Assembly (NCBI RefSeq): GCF_024166365.1
Contig: NC_064825.1
Location: forward strand, 105,848,480 to 105,912,479
DNA length: 64,000 bases
Source: Elephas maximus indicus
Taxonomy: Eukaryota; Chordata; Mammalia; Proboscidea; Elephantidae
Reading direction: 5' to 3'
The stretch's first letter is position 1; the number at the start of each line of letters is the position of its first letter. The position numbers and the translations under genes were made by a program. A model generated the notes under the pieces. That model had not been told where the DNA came from. It did no database searches and worked only from the letters and a program-made list of their open reading frames with translations. This document shows, in pieces, positions 22,817 through 34,627 of this stretch.

Positions 22817-25800
22817 ATGATAGCACCAAATTCATACCTATCCATAATTACCCGGAATGTAGATGAACTAAATGCACCAATAAAGAGACAGAGAGTGGCA
22901 GCATGGATTAAAAAACAAGATCTGTCTATATGCTGCCTACAAGAGACACACCTTAGACTTAGAGACACAAACAAACTAAAACTCAAAGGATGGAAAAAAG
23001 AGTATCAAGCAAACAACAATCAAAAAAGAGCGGGAACGGCAAGATTGATTTATGACAAAATAGACTTTAAAGTAAAATCCATAATGAAGAGTAAGGAAGG
23101 AAACTAAATAATAATTAAAGGGACAGTACACCAAGATATAACCATATTAAATATTTATGCACTGAATGACAGGGCTGCAAGATACATAAAACAAACTCTA
23201 TCAGCATTGAAAAGTGAGATAAACAGGTCCACAATAATAGTAGGAGACTTCACCACACCAGTTTTGGTGAAAGTCAGGACATCCAGAAAGAAGCTCGATA
23301 CAGACTCGGAAAATTTAAATGCCACAATCGACCAACTTGACCTCATAGACATATACAGAACACTCCACCCAACAGCAACCAAGTATACTTTCTTTTCTAG
23401 TGCACATGGAACATTCTCTAAAATAGACCACATATTAGGTTATAAAGCAAGCCTTAGCAGAATCCAAAACATTGAAATATTGCAAAGCATCTTCTCTGAC
23501 CATAAAAGTGGAAAGCAATAACAGGAAAAGCAGGGAAAAGAGATCAAACACTTGGAAACTGAACAATACCCTGCTCAAAAAAGACTGGATTATAGAAGAC
23601 ATTAAGGATGGAATAAAGAAATTCAGAGAATCCAATGAGAATGAAAACACTTCCTATCAGAACCTTTGGGACACAGCAAAAGCGGTGCTCAGAGGCCAAT
23701 TTATATCAATAAATGCACACATCCAAAAAGAAGAAAGGGCCAAAATCAAAGAATTATCCCTACAACTTGAACAAATAGAAAGAGAGCAACAAAAGAAACC
23801 CACAGGCACCAGAAGAAAGCAAATAATAAAAACTAGAGCTGAACTAAATGAAATAGAAAACAGAAAAACAATTGAAAAAATTAACAAGGCCAAAAGCTGG
23901 TTTTTTGAAAATATCAACAAAATTGATAAACCACTGGCCAAACTGACAAAAGAAAAACAGGAGTGGAAGCAAATAACCTGAGTAAGAAATGAGATGGGCA
24001 ATATTACAACAGACCCAACTGAAATTAAAAGAATCATATCAGATTACTATGAAAAACTATACTCAAACAAATTTGAAAACCTAGAAGAAATGGATGAATT
24101 CCTAGAAACACACTACCTACCTAAACTAACACAAACAGAGGTAGAACAAATAAATAGACCCATAACAAAAGAAGACATTGAAAAGGTAACCAAAAAACTC
24201 CCAACAGAAAAAAGCCCAGGTCCGGATGGCTTCACTGCAGAGTTCTACCAAACTTTCAGAGAAGAGTTAACACCACTACCACTAAAGGTATTTCAGACCA
24301 CAGAAAAGGACGGAATACTTCTATGAAGCCACTATATCCCTGATACCAAAACCATGTAAAGACACCACAAGAAAAGAAAATTATAGACCTATATCCCTCA
24401 TGAATGTAGATCTAAAAATTCTCAACAAAATTCTAGCCAATAGAATTCTACAACATATCTAAAAAATAATTCACCATGACCAAGTGGGATTCATACCATG
24501 TATGCAGGGATGGTTCAACATTAGAAAAACAATTAATGCAATCCACCACATAAATAATACAAAAGACAAGAATCACATGGTTTTATCAATTGATGCAGAA
24601 AAGGCATTTGACAAAGTTCAACACTCATTCATGATTAAAACCCTCAGCAAAATAAGAATAGAAGGAAAATTCCTCAACATAATAAAGGGCATTTATACAA
24701 AGCCAACAGCTGACCTCACCCTAAATTGAGAGAGCCTGAAAGCATTCCCACTGAGATCGGGAACCAGACAAGGATGCTCTTTATCACTGCTCTTATTCAA
24801 CGTTGTGCTGAAAGTCCTAGCCAGAGCAATTAGGATAGATAAAGATTTAAAAGGCATCCAGATTGGCAAGAAAGAACTAAAAGTATTTCTTTTTGCAGAT
24901 GACATGATCTTATACACAGAAAACCCTAAGGAATCCTCCAGGAAACTACTGAAACTAATAGAAGAGTACATCAGAGTATCAGGATACAAGATAAACATAC
25001 AAAAATCAGTTGGATTCCTCTACACCAACAAAAAGAACATCGAAGAGGGAATCACCAAATCAGTGCCATTTACAGTAGCCCCCAAGAAGATAAAATACTT
25101 AAGAATGAATCTTACCAGAGATGTAAAAGACTTATACAAAAAAAAAAACTACAGTATACTTCTGCAAGACACCAAAAGAGACTTACATAAGTGGAAGAAC
25201 ATACCTTGCGCTCATGGATAGGAAGATTTAATATTATAAAAATGTCTATTCTACCAAAAGCGGTCTATAAATTTAATGCAATTCCGATCCAAATCCCAAT
25301 GACTTCTTTAATGAGATGGAGAAACAAATCACCAACTTCATATGGAAGGGAAAGAGGCCCTGGATAAATAAGGCATTACTGAAAAAGAAGAACAAAGTGG
25401 GAGGCCTTACTTTACCTGAGTTTAGAACCTATTATACCACCACAGTAGTCAAAAGAGCCTGGTACTGGTACAACAACAGATACAGGGACCAATGGAATGG
25501 AACTGAGAATCCAGACATAAATCCATCCACATAGGAGCAGTTGATATTTGACGAAGTCCCCAAAACAGTTAAATGGGGAACAGGCAGTCTTTTTAACAAA
25601 TGGTGCTGGCATAACTAGATATCCAACTGCAAAAAAATGAAACAAGATGCATACCTCACTCCATGCACAAAAACTAACTCAAAATGGATCAAAGACCTAA
25701 ATATCAAATCTAAAACAATAAAGATCATGGAAGAAAACATAAGAACAATGTTACAAGCCCTAATACATGGCATAAACAGTATACAAAACAGTATAAAGAA

Positions 25801-26598
25801 TGCAGAAGAAAAACTAGATAACTGGGAGCTCCTAAAAATCAAACACATATGCTCATCCAAAGACTTCACCAAAAGAGTAAAAAGACTACCTACAAACTGG
25901 GAAAAAGTTTTTAGCTATGACATTTCTGATCAGCACCTGACCTCTAAAATCTTCATGATAGTGCAAAAACTCAACTGAAAAAAGACAAATAACCCAATTA
26001 AAAAATGGGTAAAAGATATGAATAGACACTTCACTGAAGAAGACATTCAGGTAGCTAACATATATGAGGAAATGTTCACGATCATTAGCCATTAGAAAAA
26101 TGCAAATCAAAACTACAATCAGATTTCATCTCACTCCAAAAAGGCTGGCATTAATCCAAAAGACACAAAATAATAAATGGTGGAGAGGCTTTGGAGAGAT
26201 TGGAACACTTCTACACTGCTGGTGGGAATGGCAAATGGTACAACCACTTTGGAAATTGATTTGGCGCTTCGTTAAAAAGCTAGATAGGACTACCATAGGA
26301 TCCAGCAATCCCACTCCTTGGAATATATCCCAGAGAAATAAGAGCCTTTGCATGAACAGATATATGCACTCCCATGTATATTGCAGCACTGTTTACAATA
26401 GCAAAAAGATGGAAGCAACCAAGGTGCCCATCACCAGACGAATGGATAAATAAATTATGGTATATTCACACAATGGAATACTACACATCGATAAAGAACA
26501 GTGAAGAATCTGTGAAACATTTCATAACATGGAGGAACCTGGAAGGCATTATGCTGAGTGAAATTAGTCAGTTGCAAAAGGACAAATATTGTATCTGA
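22817..26598 (+). pseudogene. L1 ORF2 (endonuclease and reverse transcriptase) pseudogene
   Basis: ORF2 supplies nicking and target-primed reverse transcription. The endonuclease domain begins near the first ATG (residues SIITRNVDELNAP) and includes CCLQETHL at about 22935. The reverse transcriptase has [15 protein letters not shown] near 24205-24245 and an intact FADD catalytic box at 24892-24903. The C-terminal part runs through YWWECKLVQPLW-like sequence to KDKYCI at the stop. The gene is split by at least six frameshifts or stops into frames of 70-170 codons. In the sister copies (50773-53128 and 53129-60413) the frame runs a few codons past this stop, so the TGA is probably a new mutation. 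Confidence 0.9.
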
Positions 26599-27784
26599 CC
26601 ACTATTATAAGAACTTGAGAAATTGTTTAAACTGAGAAGAAAACATTCTTTTATGGTTACGAGAGAGGGGAGGGAGAGAGGGTGGGAAAGAGGCATTCAC
26701 TAATTAGATAGTATATAAGAACTGCTTTAGGTGAAGGGAAAGACAGCACACATACAGGGGAGATCAGCACAATTGGACTAAACCAAAAGCAAAGAAGTTT
26801 CCCGAATAAACTAAATGCTTCGAAGGTCAGCATAGTAGGAGCCTGGGTCTGGGGACCATGGTTTCAGGGGACATCTAAGTCAATTGGCATAATAAAATCT
26901 ATTAAGAAAACATTCTGCATCCCACTTTGAAGAGTGGCGTCTGGGGTCTTAAACGCTAGCAAGCAGCCATCTAAGTTGCCTCAATTGGTCTCAACCCACC
27001 TGAATCAAAGGAGAATGAACACCAACGACACAAGGCAATTACGAGCCCAAGAGACAGAGAGGGCCACATGAACCAGAGACTACATCGTTCTGAGACCGGA
27101 AGAGCTAGACAGTGTCTGGCTACAACTGATGACTTCCCTGACAGGGAACACAACAGAGAACCCCTGAGGGAGCAGGAGAGCAGTGGGATGCAGACCCCAA
27201 ATTCTCATAAGACCAGACTTAATGGTCTGACTGAGAGTGGAAGGACCCTGGTGGTCATGGCTCTCAGACCTTCTGTTGGCCCAGGACAGGAACCATTCCC
27301 AAAGCCAACTCTTCAGACACAGATTGGACTGGACAATGGGTTGGAGAGGGATGCTGGTGAGGAGTGAGCTTCTTGGATCGGGTGGACACTTGAGACTATG
27401 TTGGCATCTCCTGCAGGGAGGGGAGATGAGAGGGTGGAGGGGGTTAGAAGCTGGCGAAAAGGACACGAAAAGAGAGAGTGGAGGGAGAGAGTGGGCTGTC
27501 TCATTAGGGGGAGTATAATTGGGAGTGTGTAGCAAGGTGTATATGGATTTTTTTGTGAGAGACTGACTTGAATCGTAAACTTTCACTTAAAGCACAATAA
27601 AAATTATAAAAAAAAGTTAAAAAAATATATTCTCATGAAAAATGTAAAGTTCATTTTTCTAATCAAATATAAAAAATGACATTGAAGGATTAGATGATTT
27701 TTCAATTCAAACATAAACTTAAGTGGTGAAGGCCTAAATCCAAACCAGGTCTACAAATAGAACATGGTTAAAAACCCAAAAATA

Positions 27785-27945
27785 AAACCTGTTGCAGTTG
27801 ATTCAATTCCAAATCATGATGACCATACAGGACAGAGTACAACTGCCCTGTAGGTTTTTCCAGGGGTGGCTGCTGAATTTGAACTGCTGACCTTTATGTT
27901 AGCAGCCTTACCTCCTAACCACTACTCTACCAGTGATCCAGAACA
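27785..27945 (-). repeat. AfroSINE, minus, counterpart of 11065-11225
   Basis: AATCATGATGACCATACAGG, GACAGAGTACAACTGCCCTG, AACTGCTGACCTTTATG, CTCCTAACCACTACTCTACC. Confidence 0.85.
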
Positions 27946-28099
27946 GGGGTAGTGAATTAACATCCCTGCATATGTGTGAAGTAGGGAAAATTACAAAAAC
28001 TTTTTTTGTTTTGTTTTAAATCTATAAAATGATTTGAGAGCATTAAAACTTTACATGTATACATGCATATTTGTGTATACATACATACATATATAAACT

Positions 28100-28262
28100 C
28101 AAACCTAACTCATTGCCTTCGACTCCATTCTGACTCATAGTGACCCTACAGGACAGAGTAGAACTGCCTCATAGGGTTTCCAAGGAGTACCTGGTAGATC
28201 TGATCTGCCAACCTTTTGCTTAGCAGCCAGACTCTTAAGCACTACCCCATGAGGGTTTCCAT
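28100..28262 (-). repeat. AfroSINE, minus, unit 2 only
   Basis: TGACTCATAGTGACCCTACA, GGACAGAGTAGAACTGCCTC, GGAGTACCTGGTAGATCTG, CTCTTAAGCACTACCCCATGAGG. Unit 1 has no SINE at the equivalent point near 11415. Confidence 0.9.
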
Positions 28263-28294
28263 ATACATAGAGAGATAGATATAAAAATAGATAG

Positions 28295-28880
28295 ATATAG
28301 GCACCCTCAAAGTGTCATCTTTGCTTCTCAACACCTTAAAGAGGTCTTTTGCAGCAGATTTGTCCAATGCAATATGTCGTTTAATTTCTATCCTGATACA
28401 TCCACGGACATTGATTGCAGTTCCAAGTAAAATGAAATCCTTGACAACTTCAAACTTTCTCTGTTTATCATGATATTGTTTATTGGTCCAGCTGTGAGGA
28501 TCTTTGTTTTCTTTATGCTGGTGTGCAATCCATACTGAAGGCTGTAGTCTTCGATCCTCATCAATAAATACTTCAAGCACTCTTCACTTTCAGCAAGCAA
28601 GGTAGTGTAATCTGCATATCGCGGGTTGTTAATGAGCATTCTTCTGAACCTATTCCCACGTTCTTCTTCTTATAGTCCAGATTTTCAGGTTGTGTGCTCA
28701 GTACACAGATTGAATAGCATGGAGAAAGAATACAACCCTGACACACAAGTTTCCTGACTTTGAAACCCCTAGTTCTCTTCAAACGACAGCCTCTTTCTGT
28801 CATTTGATTCCTCGTGAGCACTATTAAGTGCCCTGGAAGCCCCATTCTTCCCAGTCTTTTATATGTATACATATAATACA
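28295..28880 (-). mobile_element. RTE/BovB-type LINE fragment with RT domain, antisense
   Basis: The minus strand encodes the palm and thumb part of an RTE-clade reverse transcriptase: VCQGCILSPCY at about 28715-28750, then RYADY at 28607-28621 where YADD is expected (the second catalytic Asp is Tyr), then TTLLAESEECLKYLL. The frame is broken several times. The downstream part matches 11424-11560 in unit 1. It is related to the longer RTE at 46655-49681. Not functional. Confidence 0.85.
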
Positions 28881-28892
28881 TATACTTAAATC

Positions 28893-29087
28893 AAAAGGGG
28901 AGCCATTGATTTGATTCCAACCCACAGAGACTCTATAGGACAAAGTAGAACTTGCCCATATGGCTTCAAAGGCTGTGAATCTTAATAGAAGCAGGCTGCC
29001 ACATCATTCTCCTGTGGAGTGGCTGGTGGGTTCAAACTGCTGACCTTTTTTTGTTAGCTGCAGAGTGCTTTACCCACTGCACTAAAA
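28893..29087 (-). repeat. AfroSINE, minus, long form
   Basis: CCAACCCACAGAGACTCTAT, GACAAAGTAGAACTTGCCC, CAGGCTGCCACATCATTCTC middle, GTGGGTTCAAACTGCTGACC, GTGCTTTACCCACTGCACTA. Confidence 0.85.
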
Positions 29088-29095
29088 GTTCTCAT

Positions 29096-29150
29096 ATACA
29101 TATATATATATATATTCACACACACACACACACACACACATAAACACAGA
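29096..29150. repeat. (TA)n(CA)n microsatellite
   Basis: ATACATATATATATATAT followed by TTCACACACACACACAC. Simple alternating repeat. Confidence 0.9.
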
Positions 29151-29261
29151 TGTGCACACACAAACAATCAAATATCATATATAAATACCATTTAAAATTA
29201 ATAACATGAAGTATATATTTTGTGTATTATATATATTCACACATATGTATATATGTACATA

Positions 29262-29735
29262 TAGTTGGTCCTCAATATCTGTGGGTTCCAGAGCTACAGA
29301 TTCAACCAATCAAGACAAAGTATTTGGAAAGGGAAAAAAAGAAAATAAAATTCCAGAAGCAGAATTTGAATTTGTCACACTACAAGCATCATGCTGAATC
29401 CACACTAATGAATTGGTGTGTAAACATTCCCTGATATAAAAAAAAATTCACAGAACCTCAGTCTATCTCCAGTACTTGATATGTGAGTATTGTTCACCTC
29501 TTGTTTTGACATTATTCCCTAAACAATACAGCAATGTATAACAACTATTTACATAACATTTACATTGTATTAGGTATTATAAGTAATCCAGAGATGATTA
29601 AAAGTATACAGAGTTTCTGTATAGGTTACATGCAAATATTTTACCATTTTATCTGAGGGATTGAGCATTCACATATTTTGGTATTCATGGGGGCCCTGGA
29701 ACCAATATGCCATGGATAACGAGGGGACACTGCAT
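29262..29735. mobile_element. MER2-like DNA transposon, unit 2
   Basis: The termini are inverted: TAGTTGGTCCTCAATATCTG at the left and GATAACGAGGGGACACTGCA at the right. The body holds ACAACTATTTACATAACATT and GTATTAGGTATTATAAGTAA. About 474 bp, no coding capacity. It is the counterpart of 11940-12385. Confidence 0.85.
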
Positions 29736-30063
29736 AGTTTTAATTAATGCATATTACAAACCTGCTTTTTAAAATGAGTGTCACAACTGTATGAACCCTC
29801 ACGGAAATGACTGATATAGTTTACAGTAAGTGATATAATGGATTATACATTACAAATGACTAAATTAATCAGCCCAAACAAAAGTTCTTATTGAGGGAGG
29901 ACATTGCATGATGAAATTATAGAATTACTAATGGAATGATTTGTTCTCTGCTGATGCATATATTACTTATAATTTGAGCAGAAAGTTCTGACAATATTAC
30001 TAGTGATTTTTAACTTGGAAATCATTGTCACTGTACGAAAGACAAGGCAATTTAGTAATCTAG
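29736..30063. other. OR 3' flank conserved in all three units
   Basis: From TTTTTAAAATGAGTGTCACA to GAAAGACAAGGCAA it matches 12390-12681 (unit 1) and 62985-63280 (unit 3). No gene seen. It is the main anchor for the third unit. Confidence 0.7.
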
Positions 30064-30595
30064 TGCTGATATAACAAAAGTACCATAAGTTTACAGCTTA
30101 ACAAAGAGAAATTTATTTTCTCAAGGTCTAAGAGGCTAGAAGTTCAAATTTGGGGTGACGGGACAACGGGCAGCCTTCTCTTTCTGTCAGTTCTGGGGGA
30201 AGGTCCTTTTAATCAATCTCTCCTGGTATAGGAGCTTCTCAATGCAGGGACTTCAGGTCCAAAGGATGCAGGCCCCCCCATTCTTCATTCTTGGTGGTAG
30301 GAATTCTTGCTGCCTCTGCTTCCTTCTCTCTTTAATCTCAAAACAGATTGATTCAAAATATAACCTAATGTTGTAGATTGAGTCCTGCCTTATTAACGTA
30401 ACTGTCTCTAATTCTGCCTTGTTTATATCTTAGAGGTAGGATTTAAAACACTTAGGAAAATCACCAAACGAAACCCACTGCCTTCTAGAGGATTCCAGCA
30501 TATGGGACAAAATGGCAGACAATCACACAATACTAGGAATCATGGGCTACCCACATTGACACTCATTTTTGGGAAAGACAGTTCAATCCATAACA
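30064..30595. mobile_element. LTR-like insertion, counterpart of 12682-13211
   Basis: Starts TGCTGATATAACAAAAGTACC and ends TTCAATCCATAACA. About 532 bp with TG...CA ends. Absent from unit 3. Confidence 0.5.
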
Positions 30596-30690
30596 CAAGT
30601 TATACTGAATGGTGTACATCTTTTGAAATTTAATTCAAAATACATATGACAGCAATTCTTACACATTTAACTGATCATTAACAAAGCAAA

Positions 30691-31632
30691 TTATTTACAT
30701 AGCAATTTTCTCAATACCATTACAACATCCTTGTTCCTTAGACTATATATTATGGGATTAAACATAGGAGTTAGGACAGTGTAGAAAAGAGAAAGCACTA
30801 TGTCCGTTCCCTCTGAGTGTCTGGTGTTGGGTCTTAAGTATGCAATACTGCCTGATCCAAAGAATAACACCACAACCATAAGATGGGATGAGCAAGTGGA
30901 GAAGGCTTTGGCTCGATTTGTGGCTGATGGCAACTTCAGGATGATGGAGATGATTTTACTGTAGGAGCCAAGTATCAACAGAAAGGGAACCACAGCAAAT
31001 AACACAGCAACTATGTAGACCAACATCTCATTTACAAAGGTGTCCCCACAAACCAGCTTGAGTATTGGGAAAACATCACAGAAGAAGTGATTGATTTGGG
31101 TAGATCCACAAAAAGGCAGAGAGAAAATCTGGTAAGTCTGCATTGTCATAACTGGGATTCCAATGATCCAGGAACCAGTCACCAACTGGATACAGACCCT
31201 GTGGTTCATGACTAAAGGATAGTGCAGAGGGTTACAAATGGCCACATAGCGGTCATAGGCCATCACTGCCAGGAGCAAACACTCTGTGATTGCAAACATA
31301 AAGACAAAGCACATCTGTGTAGCACAGGCAACTAAGGAAATTCTTCTTCTCTGGGTCCCAAGATTCATCAGCATTCTGGGGACAGTAGCTGATACATAGC
31401 AGATTTCCAAGAAGGAAAAATTTGCCAGGAAAAAATACATAGGGCTCTGGAGAGCAGGGTCCATTATCATTATTAGAAATATGGTGCCGTTACTCATCAG
31501 GATAATGATATAGATGATTAAAAACAATCCAAAAAGAAACCACTGGAGATGGGGCATGTCAGCAAAGCCCAAGAGAACAAATTCCATCAATTCAGTTAGA
31601 TTTTCTTCTGGTGGTTTTTCTTGATGATTCAT
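30691..31632 (-). CDS. Olfactory receptor, class II, family 10-like; intact
   Basis: An odorant-binding GPCR, expected in the cilia membrane of olfactory neurons and coupled to Golf. Starting at the ATG at 31632 it is 313 residues, the usual OR length. An in-frame upstream ATG at 31755 would add 41 residues, but a CTTTTCCACAG splice acceptor ends exactly at the 31632 ATG, so the extension is intron sequence. Features: NLT glycosylation site at 11-13; SNGT in TM1 near 47-50; PMYFFLANFSFLE at 64-76; Cys103 and Cys185 for the extracellular disulfide; MAYDRYVAIC at 124-133; GSYSKII at 222-228; KAFSTCSSHL at 242-251; NPIIYSLRNKD at 292-302. No disabling change is seen. It lies between a broken paralogue (13296-14244) and a third copy (63369-64000), all on the same strand. 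I recall the OR10AG subfamily as nearest, without verification. Confidence 0.95.
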   Translation of the reverse strand: MNHQEKPPEENLTELMEFVLLGFADMPHLQWFLFGLFLIIYIIILMSNGTIFLIMIMDPALQSPMYFFLANFSFLEICYVSATVPRMLMNLGTQRRRISLVACATQMCFVFMFAITECLLLAVMAYDRYVAICNPLHYPLVMNHRVCIQLVTGSWIIGIPVMTMQTYQIFSLPFCGSTQINHFFCDVFPILKLVCGDTFVNEMLVYIVAVLFAVVPFLLILGSYSKIISIILKLPSATNRAKAFSTCSSHLMVVVLFFGSGSIAYLRPNTRHSEGTDIVLSLFYTVLTPMFNPIIYSLRNKDVVMVLRKLLCK

Positions 31633-31652
31633 CTGTGGAAAAGGGAAATTTA
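31633..31652 (-). promoter_or_regulatory. Splice acceptor (polypyrimidine tract and CAG) at the OR start codon
   Basis: On the minus strand AATTTCCCTTTTCCACAG lies immediately before the ATG. The same site, with the same spacing, is kept in the unit 1 pseudogene (14245 onward). OR genes usually have noncoding 5' exons spliced just upstream of a single coding exon, so this supports the start choice. Confidence 0.75.
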
Positions 31653-32602
31653 CCTGTGCATTTTTCTTTACCTTCTTATATCTCTTTGTCTTTTCCATAA
31701 ATTTTATTAAGATGTCCTCTGGCTTGGATTTTATGACTACTATGATTGTTTGCACTTTAAGAATGATACTATTTATGCATGTCCCACATCTTCCTGTTAA
31801 ATCACGGTAAATAGTCCCTTCGCATTTACGTTAAGATCATTTCAATCTACTTCCGGAACACAGCCCAGGATAGATCAAGCTATACCTGACTCAACGAAGG
31901 CAGTGGAGCAATTGGTAACTGTTGGAGACAGACACTCAGCTTTGCCATCTAATCTCACTTTAACTTAATTACACACCTTGACAATCCTATTGTACTTCCC
32001 TATGCATTTTTTCAGTCAAGTTTCTCAAACAGTATATCATAAATTGTCTTCTAATATATATTTTCAACTGTCTATTTTAGTGCTTCATTCTCCTATCACT
32101 TGATGATTCTAAGTATATTACACAGTTCATAGTAAGTAGTTTAGAAAGGAAATTGAAGGAATATTTCATTTTATATGGAGGAATAAAACAAATATCTTTT
32201 GGTAGGATATGAAATGGGTAATATAAGAAGATTTTTTTCAGGGTAGTTAGCCTGTGTACATTGATTCAGATACAAAGAATAAATTGTAGTCATCTCAGAA
32301 AAACTGAGATAGCATGGAGGGTATTTGTTAGCAATGTGTGTGTGTATGGGTCAGGAGAAGGAAAAATATTAGCTGTTATGTTATACCCATTGTGGTGTGT
32401 ATGCCCATATTATTTCTCTTGTTCCTCAAAAAGCAACAATTCAGATAAATGTTTCTAAACTCACTTTTCTTTAGCTATAAGGGTATTGAGACTCACTAAG
32501 TGTGAATAACTTGACCAATTGCACATAGGATTTGTGACTGCAAGTCGGTATCTATTTTTCTTTTTTCATGGACTTGAGTTTGACTTCTATCTCCATGATT
32601 TG
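31653..32602. other. Upstream flank of the intact OR; no further gene seen
   Basis: The interval matches the unit 1 flank from 14245 onward. It must hold intron sequence and possibly the OR first exon and promoter, but I cannot place them. The last bases, GACTTGAGTTTGACTTCTAT to CATGATTT, are the left flank of the Tigger1. Confidence 0.5.
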
Positions 32603-34627
32603 CAGGCATACCTCGTTTTATTGTACTTTGCTTTATCATACTTTGCAGATACTGCATTTTTTTACAAATTGTAAGTGTGTGGCGACCCTGCATCGAGCAA
32701 TTCTAGCTGTATATTTTTTCCAATGGCATGTGCTCACTTCATGCCTCTGTGTCATATTTGGGTAATTCTCACATTATTTCAAAATTTTTTTTATGATTTT
32801 AGATCTGTTATGGGGGTCAGTGATCTTTGATGTTACTATGGTAATAGTTTTGGGGTAACAAACTACACCCATACAAGACAGTGAACTTAATCATGTGTTC
32901 TGACTGTGCCACCAACCCTCCATTTTCCCATCTCTCTCCCTCTCCTCACGCCTCCCTATTCCCTGAGACATGACAATATTGAAATTAGGCCTATTAATAA
33001 TGTTACAATGGCCTGTAACTGTTCAAGTGAAAGGAAGACTCACAGGTCTCTCACTTTAAATCAAAAGTCAGAAATTATTAAGTTAATAAGAAGGTATGTT
33101 GAAACCTGAGACAAGCCTAAAACTAGGTGTCTAGCACCAGTTAGCCAAGTTGTGAATGCTAAGGAAAAGTTGAAGAAGGAAATTAAAATTTCTGCTCCAG
33201 TGTACTCATGAACAATGAGAAAGTCAAATAGACATATATTGCCGATAAGGAGGATATTTTAGTGGTCTGAATAGAAGACCAAACCACCCACAACCTTACC
33301 TTAAACCCAAGCCTAATCCAGAGACAGGCCCTAATCCTTTAAATTCTATGAAGGCTGAGAGAAGCGAGGAAGCTGCCGAAGAAAATTTTGAAGCTAGCAG
33401 AGGTTGGCTAATGAGGTTTAAGGAAAGAAGCCATCTCTATAAGCACATCTGTTTACAACATGGCTCACTGAATATTTTAAGACTACTCTTATAGACCTGT
33501 TGCTCAGAAAAAAAAGAGTCCTTTCAAAATTGTATTGCTCTTTGACAAGGCATCTGGTCACCGAAGAGCTCTAATGGAGATGTACAAGGGGATTAATGTT
33601 TTCATGCTGGCTAGCACCACATCCATTCTGCATCCCATGGATCAAGGAGTAATTTCAACTTTAAAGTGTTAGTATTTAAGAAAGAGATTTTGTAAGGCTA
33701 AAGCTGTCATAGACAGTGATTCCTCTGATGAATCTAGGCAAAGTAAATTGAAAATCTTCCAGAAAGGATTCACCATTCTAGAAGCCGTTAGAAACATTGG
33801 TGATTCATGGAAGGAGGTCAAAATATCAACATTAAGAGGCATTTGGAAGAAGTCAATTCCAGCCCTCATGGATGGCTTTGAGTGTTTCAAGACTTCAGTG
33901 GAGCAAGTAACTTCAGATGTGGTAGAAATAGCAATAGAATGAGAATTAGAAGTGGACCTTGAAGATGTGACTGTATTGCTTCAATCTCATGATAAAAGTT
34001 TAATGGATGAGGAGCCACTTCTTAGGGGTGAATAAAGAAAGTGGTTTCTTAAGATGGAATCTACTTTTGGTGAAGATGCTGAGAATGTTGTTGAAATGAC
34101 CACAAGAGATTTAGAATATTACATAAGCTTAGTTGATAAAGCAGCGCCAGGGTTTGAGAGGATTAATTTCAATTTTGAAAGAATTTCTACGGTGGGTAAA
34201 ATGTTATCAAACAGCATTTCAGGCTACAGAAAAAATCTTTTGCGAAGGAAGAGTCATCTGATGTGGCAAGCTTCACTGTTGCCTTATTTTAAGAAGTTGC
34301 CACAGTCACCCCAACCTTCAGCAACCACCACCCTGATCAGTCAGCAGCCATCAACACTGAGGCAAGACCCTCCACCCATAAAAAGATTACAAGTTGCCGA
34401 AGGCTTAGTGATAGCATTTCTTTGCAATAAAGTATTTTTTTAATCAAGGTATGTACTTATTTTTTTAGACATTATGCTACTGCACACTTAATGGACTACA
34501 GTGTAGTGTTATCCTAACTTTTATATGCACTAGGAAACCAAAAAATTTGTGTGATTTGCTCTATTGCATTATTTGCTTTATTGTGGTAGTCTGCAACTGA
34601 ACCTACGATATGTCCAAGGTATGCCTG
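32603..34627 (+). mobile_element. Tigger1 (pogo/TcMar-Tigger) DNA transposon with internal deletion
   Basis: The left terminal inverted repeat is CAGGCATACCTCG (32603) and the right end reads CCAAGGTATGCCTG (34627), followed by TA. Inside is a decayed Tigger transposase: the N-terminal region after ATGGCCTGTAACTGTTC near 33010, and a readable C-terminal frame at 34054-34443. At 2025 bp it is about 400 bp shorter than my memory of full Tigger1. An internal deletion near 33441, between CCATCTCTAT and AAGCACATCTG, removes the part with the first catalytic aspartate. A later catalytic region at 33541-33560 reads LFDKASGH, with the Asp kept. Immobile. Confidence 0.92.

Larger units (their letters stand above)
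20070..27612 (+). mobile_element. Near full-length L1, inactive, inserted in unit 2
   Basis: The 5' end reads GAGCCAGAGCCAAGATGGTG, typical of an L1 start. The order is 5' UTR (20070-21342), ORF1 (21343-22352), intergenic segment (22353-22816), ORF2 (22817-26598) and 3' UTR with a terminal A-rich tract near 27590-27612 after AATAAAAATT. Unit 1 lacks it: the flanks TGTGCTCTTTA and AAGTTCAT are close together there (about 10890-10925). Possible target duplications (TAAAATACATTAATTCT and AAAAATATATTCT) are imperfect. Several frameshifts in each ORF make it dead. Confidence 0.95.

Noticed and set aside
23155-23433. Long minus-strand frames within the L1 ORF2 as separate genes
   Set aside because: They mirror the + strand ORF2 coding sequence and show no domain of their own.
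24805-25221. Intact FADD box in the L1 at 20070-27612 as a sign of an active element
   Set aside because: ORF1 and ORF2 both carry several frameshifts and stops; a single kept motif does not make it functional.
31633-31755. Upstream in-frame ATG for the intact OR
   Set aside because: A splice acceptor abuts the downstream ATG, which gives the normal OR length. The extension has no OR similarity.
34054-34443. A 129-codon open frame as a domesticated Tigger transposase gene
   Set aside because: It is the C-terminal end of a Tigger1 with an internal deletion and broken upstream frames. No sign of a conserved gene structure.
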